Below the pieces are notes generated by a model. That model did not search any database, was not told where the DNA came from, and saw only the letters and a program-made list of their open reading frames with translations. The translations under genes and the position numbers were made by a program. From positions 1 to 28,228 of the forward strand of contig CALRPY020000059.1 of NCBI GenBank assembly GCA_943370145.1: a stretch of 28,228 bases of DNA. The letters are read 5' to 3'. Of this stretch, positions 15,633 to 24,769 are shown piece by piece; position 1 is the stretch's first letter, and each line of letters begins with the position of its first letter. Origin of the DNA: Ga0077536 sp943370145. GTDB lineage: Bacteria; Pseudomonadota; Gammaproteobacteria; Ga0077536.

Positions 15633-16616
15633 CTACTGTGCCGTGACACCGAGCTTCGGCAGGACCTTCGCGACGACCGTGCCCGGCAGGGGGATGTAGC
15701 CGTCCTTGACCACGACCATCTGGCCGGTTTTCGACAGCACCATCTTCAGGAACTCGGCTTCGAGCGGGGGCAGCGCCTCGTTCGGGTGCTTGTTCACATA
15801 AACGTACAGGAAGCGCGACAGGGGATATTCGCCCGACAGCGCGGTCTTGGTGGAGGCCTCGACGAACTCGCCCCCCTCGGTTTTCGCCAGCGGCACGATG
15901 CGCACGCCGGAGGTCCGGTAGCCCTCGCCCGAGTAGCCGATGCCGTTGATGGACTTGGTGATGCCCTGGACCACGGAGGCCGAACCCGGCTGCTCGTTCA
16001 CGCTGTTCTTGAAGTCACCCTTGCACAGCGCCGTTTCCTTGAAATAGCCGTAGGTCCCGGACACCGAGTTGCGCCCGAACAGCTGGATCTTCTGGTTCTG
16101 CAGGTCGCCGGTGAGGCCGAGGTCACCCCAGGTCAGCAGGTCACGCTCGTAGCCGCAGGCCCGGGTCGCCGAGAAGATGGCGTCAACCTGCGGGATGGTC
16201 AGGCCCTTGATCGGATTGTCCTTGTGCACGTAGACCGCCAATGCGTCGACGGCCACCGGGATCGCCGTCGGCTTGTAGCCGTGCTTCGACTCGAAGGCCT
16301 CGATTTCCTCGCTCTTCATCTGGCGGCTCATCGGCCCCAGCGTCGCGGTGCCCTCGGTCAGCGCCGGCGGCGCGGTGCTGGAACCCGCGGCCTGGATCTG
16401 GATTGTGACGTTGGGGTAGAGGCGCTTGAATTCCTCGGCCCACAGGGTCATCAGGTTCGCGAGCGTGTCGGAACCGACGCTCGACAGGCTGCCCGACACG
16501 CCGCTGCCCTTGACGTACTCCGGCACGGCAGCGTCCACCTCGGTCGACTCGGCGTGGACGCTGCAGGTAATGGCAAGGCCGACGACGGCAGCCGCCAGGC
16601 GTTTCAGTTTGATCAC
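15633..16616 (-). CDS. pstS: Phosphate ABC transporter substrate-binding protein PstS
   Basis: PstS captures phosphate in the periplasm and delivers it to PstCA. The 327-residue precursor has a Sec signal peptide (MIKLKRLAAAVVGLAITCSV, cleavage likely after VHA at residue 22) and no lipobox cysteine, so it is a soluble binding protein. Phosphate-contacting family segments are visible: VGSDTLANLM, QAAGSSTAPPALTEG and RNSVSGTYGYFKE. Near the end are GYIPLPGTVV and the two-domain hinge pattern. The start is a GTG at 16614-16616 with GAGGA 8 nt upstream. It is first in pstSCAB-phoU and has a Pho box promoter directly before it. The neighbouring permeases are both enlarged, whereas PstS is of ordinary size. 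Confidence 0.96.
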   Translation of the reverse strand: MIKLKRLAAAVVGLAITCSVHAESTEVDAAVPEYVKGSGVSGSLSSVGSDTLANLMTLWAEEFKRLYPNVTIQIQAAGSSTAPPALTEGTATLGPMSRQMKSEEIEAFESKHGYKPTAIPVAVDALAVYVHKDNPIKGLTIPQVDAIFSATRACGYERDLLTWGDLGLTGDLQNQKIQLFGRNSVSGTYGYFKETALCKGDFKNSVNEQPGSASVVQGITKSINGIGYSGEGYRTSGVRIVPLAKTEGGEFVEASTKTALSGEYPLSRFLYVYVNKHPNEALPPLEAEFLKMVLSKTGQMVVVKDGYIPLPGTVVAKVLPKLGVTAQ

Positions 16617-16645
16617 GGGACAGTCCTCATCTAAAAGCTGGGGGC

Positions 16646-16679
16646 ATTAGAAGGGGGGAATGTTACAAGTAAATGACGA
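16646..16679 (-). promoter_or_regulatory. Pho box and -10 of the pstSCAB-phoU promoter
   Basis: On the minus strand TCGTCATTTACTTGTAAC (16679 down to 16662) matches 12 of 18 Pho box positions. Ten bases later comes TCTAAT (16651 down to 16646) as a -10. The same 18-10-6 layout occurs before phoB, and both share TGTAACATTCC. The box lies 1 bp downstream of the methyltransferase stop codon. A 7-bp inverted repeat (16666-16672 with 16681-16687) overlaps the box and may be incidental. Confidence 0.75.
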
Positions 16680-16680
16680 C

Positions 16681-17535
16681 TTACTTGACCGCCACGAGGT
16701 AGCTGATCCAGCCGGCATCGGGATCAGCGGTTTCGGCGGGCGAGAATTCGCCGTTCGGCTCGCCGCTCTTCTCGTCCCAGCCCTGCGTGTAGACGATGAC
16801 CTGCCCGAAGCCGGCCTCGGTCAGCAACTCGCGGATTTCGGGCAGGGTCCACAGCCGCCACTCGTAGCTGAAGGCCTGCTTGAGGCTCGACCCGTCCTTG
16901 AACTTGAAGTGGATGTGGCAGGTCATGTCGCCGGTCAGCGGGTTGTAGCTCGCCTGCTCCCACACGTACGTGAAGCGGCCGACCTTGCGCGGCTCCTTCA
17001 GCACGCGGAACGCATCGTAGCCACCGTAGCAATCGAGGACGAAGAGGCCGTCCTTGACGAGGTTCTGGCGGACGGTGCTGAAGTATTCCCGCATCTGGTC
17101 GCGGGTCTTGAAGATCCAGTAGCTGAAGTTCATCGCGAGCAGCACATCGACGTGGCGCGCCTTCGCGGTCAGCACGTTCGCCTCGAGCAGGCGCACGCGC
17201 TTGCGCGCCGCCGGGCTCAAGGGGTCGATGTGGTGTTCGCGCCCCCACGCAAGGACCGAGGCATCGAGGTCGACCCCGATGGCGACGTTGTCGCGCCGGC
17301 GGCGAACCCATTCGGCGCAGACGTTCGCCGTGCCGCAGAAGTCCTCGCGCAGCCAGCGGGCGCGCCGGCCGCGCAGTTCGCGGAAGGTCGTGTCGACGAA
17401 ATCGATTTCCGCTTCGGCGTTCTGCACGGATTTTTCGTACAGCACGTGCCGGTCCGCACGTGCCGCAAGCGTCTGGGTGCGGCGACCGCCCCGACGGGCC
17501 GGTGCCTTGGAAGTGGCCTTGGAGTTCGCTTTCAT
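16681..17535 (-). CDS. Class I SAM-dependent methyltransferase, substrate unknown
   Basis: A 284-residue protein with a Rossmann-type methyltransferase core. Motif I is LREDFCGTANVCAEWV (62-77), the acidic end of strand 2 is VAIGVDLDASVLAWG (84-98), motif II/III is VDVLLAMNFSYWIF (129-142), and motif IV/V is LVKDGLFVLDCYGGYDA (159-175). A lysine- and arginine-rich tail of about 20 residues precedes the core and may bind nucleic acid or be disordered. The C-terminal half has a beta-rich segment (MTCHIHFKFKDGSSLKQAF) that could form the substrate side. I do not recognise a characterised relative, so the substrate is open. The ATG (17533-17535) lacks a Shine-Dalgarno sequence. It is divergent from ppk and ends at the pstS Pho box. 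Cofactor class is confident, function is not. Confidence 0.85.
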   Translation of the reverse strand: MKANSKATSKAPARRGGRRTQTLAARADRHVLYEKSVQNAEAEIDFVDTTFRELRGRRARWLREDFCGTANVCAEWVRRRRDNVAIGVDLDASVLAWGREHHIDPLSPAARKRVRLLEANVLTAKARHVDVLLAMNFSYWIFKTRDQMREYFSTVRQNLVKDGLFVLDCYGGYDAFRVLKEPRKVGRFTYVWEQASYNPLTGDMTCHIHFKFKDGSSLKQAFSYEWRLWTLPEIRELLTEAGFGQVIVYTQGWDEKSGEPNGEFSPAETADPDAGWISYLVAVK

Positions 17536-17554
17536 GATGAAACGATCGACCCGC

Positions 17555-17560
17555 TATACT
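17555..17560 (+). promoter_or_regulatory. Possible -10 element of the ppk promoter
   Basis: TATACT lies 77 bp before the ppk ATG in the gap divergent from the methyltransferase gene. No convincing -35 stands at 16-18 bp. A CTTTCAT at 17529-17535 resembles one Pho half-site, but the partner half-site is missing, so I do not claim PhoB control. Downstream, GGTGGC and GCCACC (from 17561) could form a weak leader hairpin. Confidence 0.35.
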
Positions 17561-17637
17561 GGTGGCAAGGCCGCGCATAGTAGCAGAGGCCACCTTGCGC
17601 CGAATGGCCCCGCCCCCAGACACCGAGTTCACCTGCA

Positions 17638-19722
17638 ATGGACGCCAAGACCCTCGACGTCAACGACCCCCAGTACTTCATCAATCGCGAACTGTCCCTG
17701 CTGGAATTCAACCGGCGTGTCGTCGAGCAGGCGAAGGACCGCAGCAATCCGCTGCTGGAGCGGCTGCGCTTCCTGTGCATCGCGAGCAGCAATCTCGACG
17801 AATTCTTCGAAATCCGCGTCGCCGGCCTGAAACAGCAGGTCGCCTACAAGGCCGGCCAGCTCGGGCCGGACCAGCTGAGCCCGGCCGAGCAGCTCAAGCG
17901 CATCGGCGAGGTCGCGCAGCTGCTGGTCGCCGAACAGTACCGGGTGCTGAACGAGGAGCTGACGCCGCTGCTGGCCGACGAGGGCATCCGCTTCCTGCGC
18001 CGGAACGAGTGGAACGCGCGGCAGAGCGCGTGGGTCAAGCGGCATTTCTATCGCGAACTCCTGCCGGTGCTCTCGCCGATCGGCCTCGACCCGTCGCATC
18101 CGTTTCCGCGCATTCTCAACAAGAGCCTGAATTTCATGGTGTCGCTCGAAGGCACCGACGCCTTCGGCCGCGACAGCGCGATCGCAATCGTCCAGGCGCC
18201 GCGCGCCCTGCCGCGCATCATCAACATCCCGCCGGAATACGCGACCGGCCCCCACGAGTTCGTGTTCCTGTCCTCGATCATCCACGCCCACGTCAGCGAC
18301 CTCTTCCCCGGGATGCGGGTAACGGGCTGCTACCAGTTCCGGGTGACGCGCAACAGCGAACTGTTCGTCGAGGACGAGGAGGTGGAGGACCTCCTCCACG
18401 CGCTCGAAGGCGAGCTGCACCAGCGCCGTTTCGGCGACGCGGTCCGCCTCGAGGTCGCGGCGGACTGCCCGGACGTGATGACGCGCCTGCTGCAGCACGA
18501 GTTCGACCTGGGCGCAGCGGACATCTACCGCTGCAACGGGCCGGTGAACCTGCAGCGGATGATGGCGGTGCCGGACATGATCGACCGGCCGGACCTGAAG
18601 TTTCCGGCCTTCACGCCCAGCCGGCCACGGCGCCTGCCCCCGAATGCCGATTTCTTCGACGTGATGCGCCGCGGCGACCTCCTGCTGCACCACCCGTACC
18701 AGTCATTCCTGCCGGTCGTCGAATTCCTGCGCCAGGCGGCGCAGGACCCCGACGTGCTGGTGATCAGGCAGACCCTCTACCGCACCGGCCCGGACTCGCC
18801 GATCGTCAAGACCCTGGTCGACGCCGCGCGGGCGGGCAAGGAAGTGACGGTCGTCGTCGAGCTGAAGGCGCGCTTCGACGAAGAGGCGAACATCGAGCTC
18901 GCAACGCGGCTGCAGGAAGCCGGCGCGCACGTCGTCTACGGCGTCGTCGGCTACAAGACGCACGCGAAGATGGTCCTGGTGGTCCGCCGCGAAGGCAAGC
19001 AGCTGCGGCGCTACGTGCATCTCGCGACCGGTAACTACCACCCCCGGACCGCCCGCCAGTACACCGACTTCGGCCTGTTCACCTGCGACAACGCGATCGG
19101 GATCGACGTCCAGCGCATCTTCCACCAGCTGACCGCGCCCGGACGGGCCGGCAAGCTGAAGAAGCTGCTGCAATCGCCCTTCACGCTGCATGCGCGGGTG
19201 CTGGAACTCATCGGCCGCGAGGCGGCCAACGCCCGCGCCGGCAAGCCCGCCCGCATCATTGCCAAGATGAACGCCCTGGTCGAAGTGCACACGATCGCCG
19301 CGCTCTACGAGGCCTCGCGCGCAGGCGTGAAGATCGACCTCATCGTGCGCGGCATCTGCGCGCTGCGGCCCGGCATTCCGGGCATCTCGGAGAATATCCG
19401 GGTGCGCTCGGTGATCGGCCGCCTGCTCGAGCACTCGAGGGTGTTCTACTTCGAGAACGAAGGCACGCCCGAGGTCTTCCTGTCGAGCGCCGACTGGATG
19501 GGGCGGAATTTCTTCAGCCGCATCGAGGTCTGCTTCCCGGTGGCGGAGAAGCGGCTGCGCGACCGGGTGGTCAAGGAAGGGCTGGAAATGTACCTGCACG
19601 ACACCGCGCGCGCGTGGGAACTGCAGAGCGACGGCAGCTATGTCCACGTGCGCGCCGGCAAGCACCCGCGTGACGCCCAGCAGCAGTTGCTGGAGCAGCT
19701 GAGCGAATTCACGACCGGCTGA
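17638..19722 (+). CDS. ppk1: Polyphosphate kinase 1 (Ppk1)
   Basis: Ppk1 reversibly polymerises the gamma-phosphate of ATP into inorganic polyphosphate, a phosphate and energy store linked to stress survival. The 694-residue protein matches the usual size. The N-terminal helical domain starts YFINRELSLLEFNRRVVEQA and includes LRFLCIASSNLDEFFEIRVAG. The head domain is in the middle. Two phospholipase D-like C-terminal domains carry HHPYQSFLPVVEFLRQAA, KEVTVVVELKARFDEEANIE and the phosphohistidine segment HLATGNYHPRTARQYTDFGL, with H461 as the likely phosphorylated residue. The ATG at 17638 is the family start. It is divergent from the methyltransferase gene and convergent with ppx, unlike the E. 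coli ppk-ppx operon. No Pho box is evident in front. Confidence 0.97.
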   Translation: MDAKTLDVNDPQYFINRELSLLEFNRRVVEQAKDRSNPLLERLRFLCIASSNLDEFFEIRVAGLKQQVAYKAGQLGPDQLSPAEQLKRIGEVAQLLVAEQYRVLNEELTPLLADEGIRFLRRNEWNARQSAWVKRHFYRELLPVLSPIGLDPSHPFPRILNKSLNFMVSLEGTDAFGRDSAIAIVQAPRALPRIINIPPEYATGPHEFVFLSSIIHAHVSDLFPGMRVTGCYQFRVTRNSELFVEDEEVEDLLHALEGELHQRRFGDAVRLEVAADCPDVMTRLLQHEFDLGAADIYRCNGPVNLQRMMAVPDMIDRPDLKFPAFTPSRPRRLPPNADFFDVMRRGDLLLHHPYQSFLPVVEFLRQAAQDPDVLVIRQTLYRTGPDSPIVKTLVDAARAGKEVTVVVELKARFDEEANIELATRLQEAGAHVVYGVVGYKTHAKMVLVVRREGKQLRRYVHLATGNYHPRTARQYTDFGLFTCDNAIGIDVQRIFHQLTAPGRAGKLKKLLQSPFTLHARVLELIGREAANARAGKPARIIAKMNALVEVHTIAALYEASRAGVKIDLIVRGICALRPGIPGISENIRVRSVIGRLLEHSRVFYFENEGTPEVFLSSADWMGRNFFSRIEVCFPVAEKRLRDRVVKEGLEMYLHDTARAWELQSDGSYVHVRAGKHPRDAQQQLLEQLSEFTTG

Positions 19723-19725
19723 ACG

Positions 19726-19744
19726 GCGGCGCCGGGGGCGCCGC
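19726..19744. other. GC hairpin between convergent ppk and ppx
   Basis: A perfect 8-bp inverted repeat (GCGGCGCC at 19726-19733, GGCGCCGC at 19737-19744) with a 3-nt loop fills most of the 28-bp gap between the two stop codons. It has no T-run on either side. It may slow polymerase or protect both 3' ends; a full terminator function is not supported. Confidence 0.45.
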
Positions 19745-19750
19745 GGACGC

Positions 19751-21241
19751 TCACTTGAAGCGCAGCTTGTAGCCCACCGCCTTCATGTAGTCGGCCTCCT
19801 GGGCGAGGTCGGCACTGGTCAGCGGGTGGCCCTCCAGCCAGCCCCGCGGAAAGCTCAGGCGCAGGGTTTTCGGTTCGGCCTTCAGGCTGACCTCGGGCGG
19901 CGCCGCCGCGCCGCGCGCCCTGTGCAGCACCACCGCGAGCCGCAGCAGCAGCGTGAGTTTCAGCAGTTCGTCCGCCTGTGGCCCGGTGCCGAACTCGGCG
20001 AGCGGGATCTTGCGCCGATGGGCCCGGACCAGCGTCGCCAGCCGGTCCTGGTCGCCGCGCGCGAAGCCGGGCATGTCGAGGTTGTGCAGCAGGTAGGCCC
20101 CGTGCTTGTGATACTGGGAGTGGGACACGGTGTTGCCGATCTCGTGCAGCGCCGCGGCCCACTGCAGCAGGCGCTCGTCCTCCTCGCTGTCCAGCCGCCA
20201 GTCGGCCGCGACCTGCGTGAGGAACTGGCCGACACTGGCTTCGACGCGCGCGACCTGCGAGCGGTCGACGCCGAAACGCTGCATCAGGCCCTCGACCGTG
20301 CGCTCGCGCACGTCTTCGTGCTCGATGCGGCCCATGAGGTCGTACAGCAGGCCCTCGCGCAGCGCGCTGTCGGACACCCGCATGCGCTCGATGCCGAGTT
20401 CCTCGAATGCGCCGATGACGATGGCCACCCCGCCGGGGAACACCGCGCGACGATCGGCGGCGACGCCGATGTCGCCAAGGCGATCGATGTGCCCGAGCGC
20501 GATCATCGCCGCCCGCAGCCGCTGCAGGCCGTCGCGGGTGATTCCGTCCTTGGACCAGCCGTTGTGGGCGAGGACGTCGCTGACCGAGGTCATCGTGCCG
20601 GACGCGCCGATCGCGGTCTGCCAGCCGGCACGGCTGACCGCCTCCTCGATCGGCTCCAATTCCTGGCGGGCAATGATTTCCGCCGCACGCAGCCGGCGGT
20701 TGTCGATGCCGCCGTCGCGGAACATGGCCACGCTCATGCTGACGCAGCCGATGTGCAGGCTTTCCATCATCAGGGGCTCGAAACGCCGGCCGATGATGAG
20801 TTCCGTGCTGCCGCCACCGATGTCGATCACGAGCCGGAGGTCGGCATCATCCTGCAGGCCGTGCGACACGCCGAGGTAGATGAGCCGGGCCTCCTCGTAG
20901 CCGGACACAATATCTATATGGTGTCCGAGCGCCGCCTCGGCGCGCGGCAGGAAGCTTGCCGAATTGCGCGCCTTGCGCAGCGCGTTGGTGCCGACCGCGC
21001 GGACCGCGCCGGCCGGCAGGTGCCGGATCCGCTGCCCGAAGCGGTCCAGGCAGCGCAGCGCGCCCTCGCAGGCCTCCTCGGTCAGCCGGTTCTGCGCGTC
21101 GAAGCCGGCCGCCAGCCGGATGACCTCGCGCAGGCGGTCGACGACCTTGATGTGGCCGTCCTGCGGATGGGCGACCACGAGGTGGAAACTGTTGGAGCCG
21201 AGGTCGACGGCCGCGATGGTGGCTGGATTGGATTTCGGCAT
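19751..21241 (-). CDS. ppx: Exopolyphosphatase (Ppx/GppA family)
   Basis: Ppx removes terminal phosphates from long polyphosphate chains and may also hydrolyse pppGpp. The 496-residue protein has the ASKHA ATPase fold: AVDLGSNSFHLVVA (11-24), the phosphate-binding loop DIGGGSTELIIG, and GASGTMTSVSDV. A C-terminal HD-like helical domain follows, with HEIGNTVSHSQYHKHGAYLL, as in the long E. coli Ppx (513 residues). This supports exopolyphosphatase over the shorter single-module forms. The frame extends upstream to 21421 across the promoter region, but the ATG at 21239-21241 (MPKSNPATIAAVDLGSNS) fits the family. It faces ppk tail to tail and is divergent from typA. Ppx and GppA cannot be fully told apart by eye; the ppk neighbour favours Ppx. 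Confidence 0.93.
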   Translation of the reverse strand: MPKSNPATIAAVDLGSNSFHLVVAHPQDGHIKVVDRLREVIRLAAGFDAQNRLTEEACEGALRCLDRFGQRIRHLPAGAVRAVGTNALRKARNSASFLPRAEAALGHHIDIVSGYEEARLIYLGVSHGLQDDADLRLVIDIGGGSTELIIGRRFEPLMMESLHIGCVSMSVAMFRDGGIDNRRLRAAEIIARQELEPIEEAVSRAGWQTAIGASGTMTSVSDVLAHNGWSKDGITRDGLQRLRAAMIALGHIDRLGDIGVAADRRAVFPGGVAIVIGAFEELGIERMRVSDSALREGLLYDLMGRIEHEDVRERTVEGLMQRFGVDRSQVARVEASVGQFLTQVAADWRLDSEEDERLLQWAAALHEIGNTVSHSQYHKHGAYLLHNLDMPGFARGDQDRLATLVRAHRRKIPLAEFGTGPQADELLKLTLLLRLAVVLHRARGAAAPPEVSLKAEPKTLRLSFPRGWLEGHPLTSADLAQEADYMKAVGYKLRFK

Positions 21242-21271
21242 TCGCGCTGGCGGGACTCCGGTTCGGCGAGG

Positions 21272-21287
21272 GGCCCGGGTTCGGGCC
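21272..21287 (-). other. Small hairpin at the predicted 5' end of the ppx mRNA
   Basis: A perfect 6-bp inverted repeat (GGCCCG at 21272-21277, CGGGCC at 21282-21287) with a 4-nt loop lies just downstream of the ppx -10, so it would form the first bases of the transcript. Such 5' stems can protect an mRNA from decay. The role is inferred. Confidence 0.35.
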
Positions 21288-21293
21288 GGGCGG

Positions 21294-21299
21294 ATTATA
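21294..21299 (-). promoter_or_regulatory. -10 element of the ppx promoter
   Basis: A perfect TATAAT on the minus strand, 52 bp before the ppx ATG. No good -35 is present at 16-18 bp. Transcription would start near 21287. It stands back to back with the typA -10. Confidence 0.55.
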
Positions 21300-21351
21300 G
21301 CCACAGTAGTTGAAAAATCCGTGTCGGGCGCGCCTGCAACGATTCCATGCG

Positions 21352-21357
21352 TATAAT
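21352..21357 (+). promoter_or_regulatory. -10 element of the typA promoter
   Basis: A perfect TATAAT on the plus strand. It lies 32 bp before the chosen typA GTG at 21390 and only 14 bp before an earlier GTG at 21372. A start near 21364 leaves a leader of about 26 nt. No convincing -35 is seen. Confidence 0.6.
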
Positions 21358-21389
21358 GGCGCCCCTTTCGAGTGATACCCCCCGCCGCC

Positions 21390-23210
<1,821 letters not shown>

Positions 23211-23226
23211 ACGACCTCCGGGGCCA

Positions 23227-23679
23227 ATGATCGGCCTGCTGCAACGGGTCAGCCGCGCCACCGTCGCGGTGGCCGGGGAACAGGTCGCCGGCATCGGCCG
23301 CGGCCTGCTGGTGCTGGTCGGCGTGCAGCCGGCCGATACCGAAGCCGAGGCCGACCGGCTGCTCGACCGCCTGCTCGACTATCGCGTCTTCCCCGACGCG
23401 AATGACCGCATGAACCTCAGCCTGCGCGACATCGACGGCGGGCTGCTGCTCGTTCCCCAGTTCACGCTCGCCGCCGACACCTCCCGCGGACGACGGCCCA
23501 GCTTCACCAGCGCGGCGCCGCCCGACCTCGGCGCGCGGCTCTTCGATTACCTGGTGACGCGCGCGCGTGCGCAGCGTGGCGACGTCGGCAGCGGGGTGTT
23601 CGGCGCCGACATGCAGGTCGCGCTCGTCAACGACGGGCCGGTGACGTTCTGGCTGGAGATTGCGCCGGCCGTCAGCTGA
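23227..23679 (+). CDS. dtd: D-aminoacyl-tRNA deacylase Dtd
   Basis: Dtd hydrolyses D-amino acids (and glycine) mischarged on tRNA, keeping translation L-specific. The 150-residue protein has both active-site signatures: QFTLAADTSRGRRPSF starting at residue 78, and NDGPVTFW (135-142), whose Gly-cisPro pair excludes L-amino acids. The canonical SQFTL motif reads PQFTL here, with proline at residue 77; this seems to be a natural variant and the rest of the site is intact. The start MIGLLQRVSRATVAV fits the family. It lies 16 bp after typA. Its final TGA overlaps the stop codon of the convergent pilus ATPase gene by 8 bp, where the shared bases are the palindrome TCAGCTGA. Confidence 0.96.
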   Translation: MIGLLQRVSRATVAVAGEQVAGIGRGLLVLVGVQPADTEAEADRLLDRLLDYRVFPDANDRMNLSLRDIDGGLLLVPQFTLAADTSRGRRPSFTSAAPPDLGARLFDYLVTRARAQRGDVGSGVFGADMQVALVNDGPVTFWLEIAPAVS

Positions 23680-24730
23680 AGTTGATGCGGGCCTCGAGGT
23701 TGGTACGCGAGTCGGCGTTGTTGAGCGCCTCCTCGAGATCGATGCGCTCTTCCTTGTAGAGGTTGTAGAGCGCCATGTCGAAGGTCTGCATGCCCTTGGC
23801 GCCGCTCGCCTCCATCGCCTCCTTCACGTCACCGACCTGTCCCTTGAGGATCAGGTCCGCGATGTGCGGGGTGTTGATCATGATTTCGATCGCGGCGACG
23901 CGGTAACCGTCGATACCCTGCACGAGACGCTGCGAGATCACGGCGCGGATGTTCAGCGAGAGGTCGAGGAACAGCTGCTTGTGGAGGTCCTGCGGGAAGA
24001 GGTTGATCACGCGCTCCATCGCCTGGTTCGCATTGTTCGCGTGCAGCGTCGACAGGCACAGGTGGCCCGTGTTGCAGAGTTCCAGCGCCGCCTCCATCGT
24101 TTCGCGATCGCGTATTTCGCCGATCAGGATGACGTCCGGCGCCTCGCGCAGCGACGCGCGCAGCGCCGCCCGATAATTCAGCGTGTCGACGCCGATTTCG
24201 CGCTGGTTGATGATCGACTTGAGATTGGGGTGCGAGAACTCAATCGGGTCCTCGATGGTGAGGATGTGGCCGGACATCTTCTGGTTGCGCTCGTTGACCA
24301 TCGCCGCCAGCGTCGTCGACTTCCCCGAGCCGGTCGCGCCGACCATCAGGATGAGCCCGCGCTTGTGCATCACCAGTGATTTCAGGACCTCCGGCAACGC
24401 AAGCTCGTCGATCGTGGGAATGGTCGCCGGGATCCGCCGCAGCACCATGCCGACCTCGCCGCGCTGGCGGAAGACGTTGACGCGGAAGCGCGCCGACTTG
24501 TCCTCCAGCGAGATCGCGAAATCGCTCTCCATCGTCTGCTCGAAGTGTTCGATCTGGGCGTGCGACATGACGCCGTAGGCCGCCGCGCGGGTCAGTTCCC
24601 CGGTCAGCACGGTCTTGCCGACGGAACTGACCTGGCCTTCGATCTTGATCTTGACCGGTGCGCCGACGGTGAAGAACAGGTCGGAGCCTTCCTTGTCGCG
24701 GAGCAGTTTGAGGTACGGCGTGATGTCCAT
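23672..24730 (-). CDS. Third PilT/PilU-family retraction ATPase
   Basis: A 352-residue secretion-superfamily hexameric ATPase of the PilT/PilU type. The N-terminal PAS-like domain (SDLFFTVGAPVKIKIEG, 16-32) is followed by Walker A GATGSGKST (131-139), the Asp box TIEDPIEFSHPN (158-169), Walker B with DVILIGEIRDRET (199-211), and the His box GHLCLSTLHANN. All catalytic residues are present, so it should hydrolyse ATP. The sequence is closer to PilU than PilT, and it lacks the AIRNLIRE motif that PilT needs for retraction. It also lacks the long C-terminal tail of the upstream PilU. The ATG has AAGGA upstream. It is the last of three tandem ATPase genes, 39 bp after pilU. A specialised or accessory retraction role is inference. 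Confidence 0.92.
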   Translation of the reverse strand: MDITPYLKLLRDKEGSDLFFTVGAPVKIKIEGQVSSVGKTVLTGELTRAAAYGVMSHAQIEHFEQTMESDFAISLEDKSARFRVNVFRQRGEVGMVLRRIPATIPTIDELALPEVLKSLVMHKRGLILMVGATGSGKSTTLAAMVNERNQKMSGHILTIEDPIEFSHPNLKSIINQREIGVDTLNYRAALRASLREAPDVILIGEIRDRETMEAALELCNTGHLCLSTLHANNANQAMERVINLFPQDLHKQLFLDLSLNIRAVISQRLVQGIDGYRVAAIEIMINTPHIADLILKGQVGDVKEAMEASGAKGMQTFDMALYNLYKEERIDLEEALNNADSRTNLEARINFS

Positions 24731-24769
24731 GCAGGGTCCTTGCTATCCTTCTCCGTGATCGCGGCGCGC

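Noticed and set aside
16666..16687. 7-bp inverted repeat overlapping the pstS Pho box
   Set aside because: It includes the last codons of the methyltransferase gene and half of the Pho box, so it is probably a by-product of both; no T-run makes it a terminator.
17529..17546. Possible Pho box before ppk
   Set aside because: Only the first half-site (CTTTCAT) is present; the second is absent and the spacing to TATACT is 8 rather than 10 bp. CTTTCAT also spans the methyltransferase start codon.
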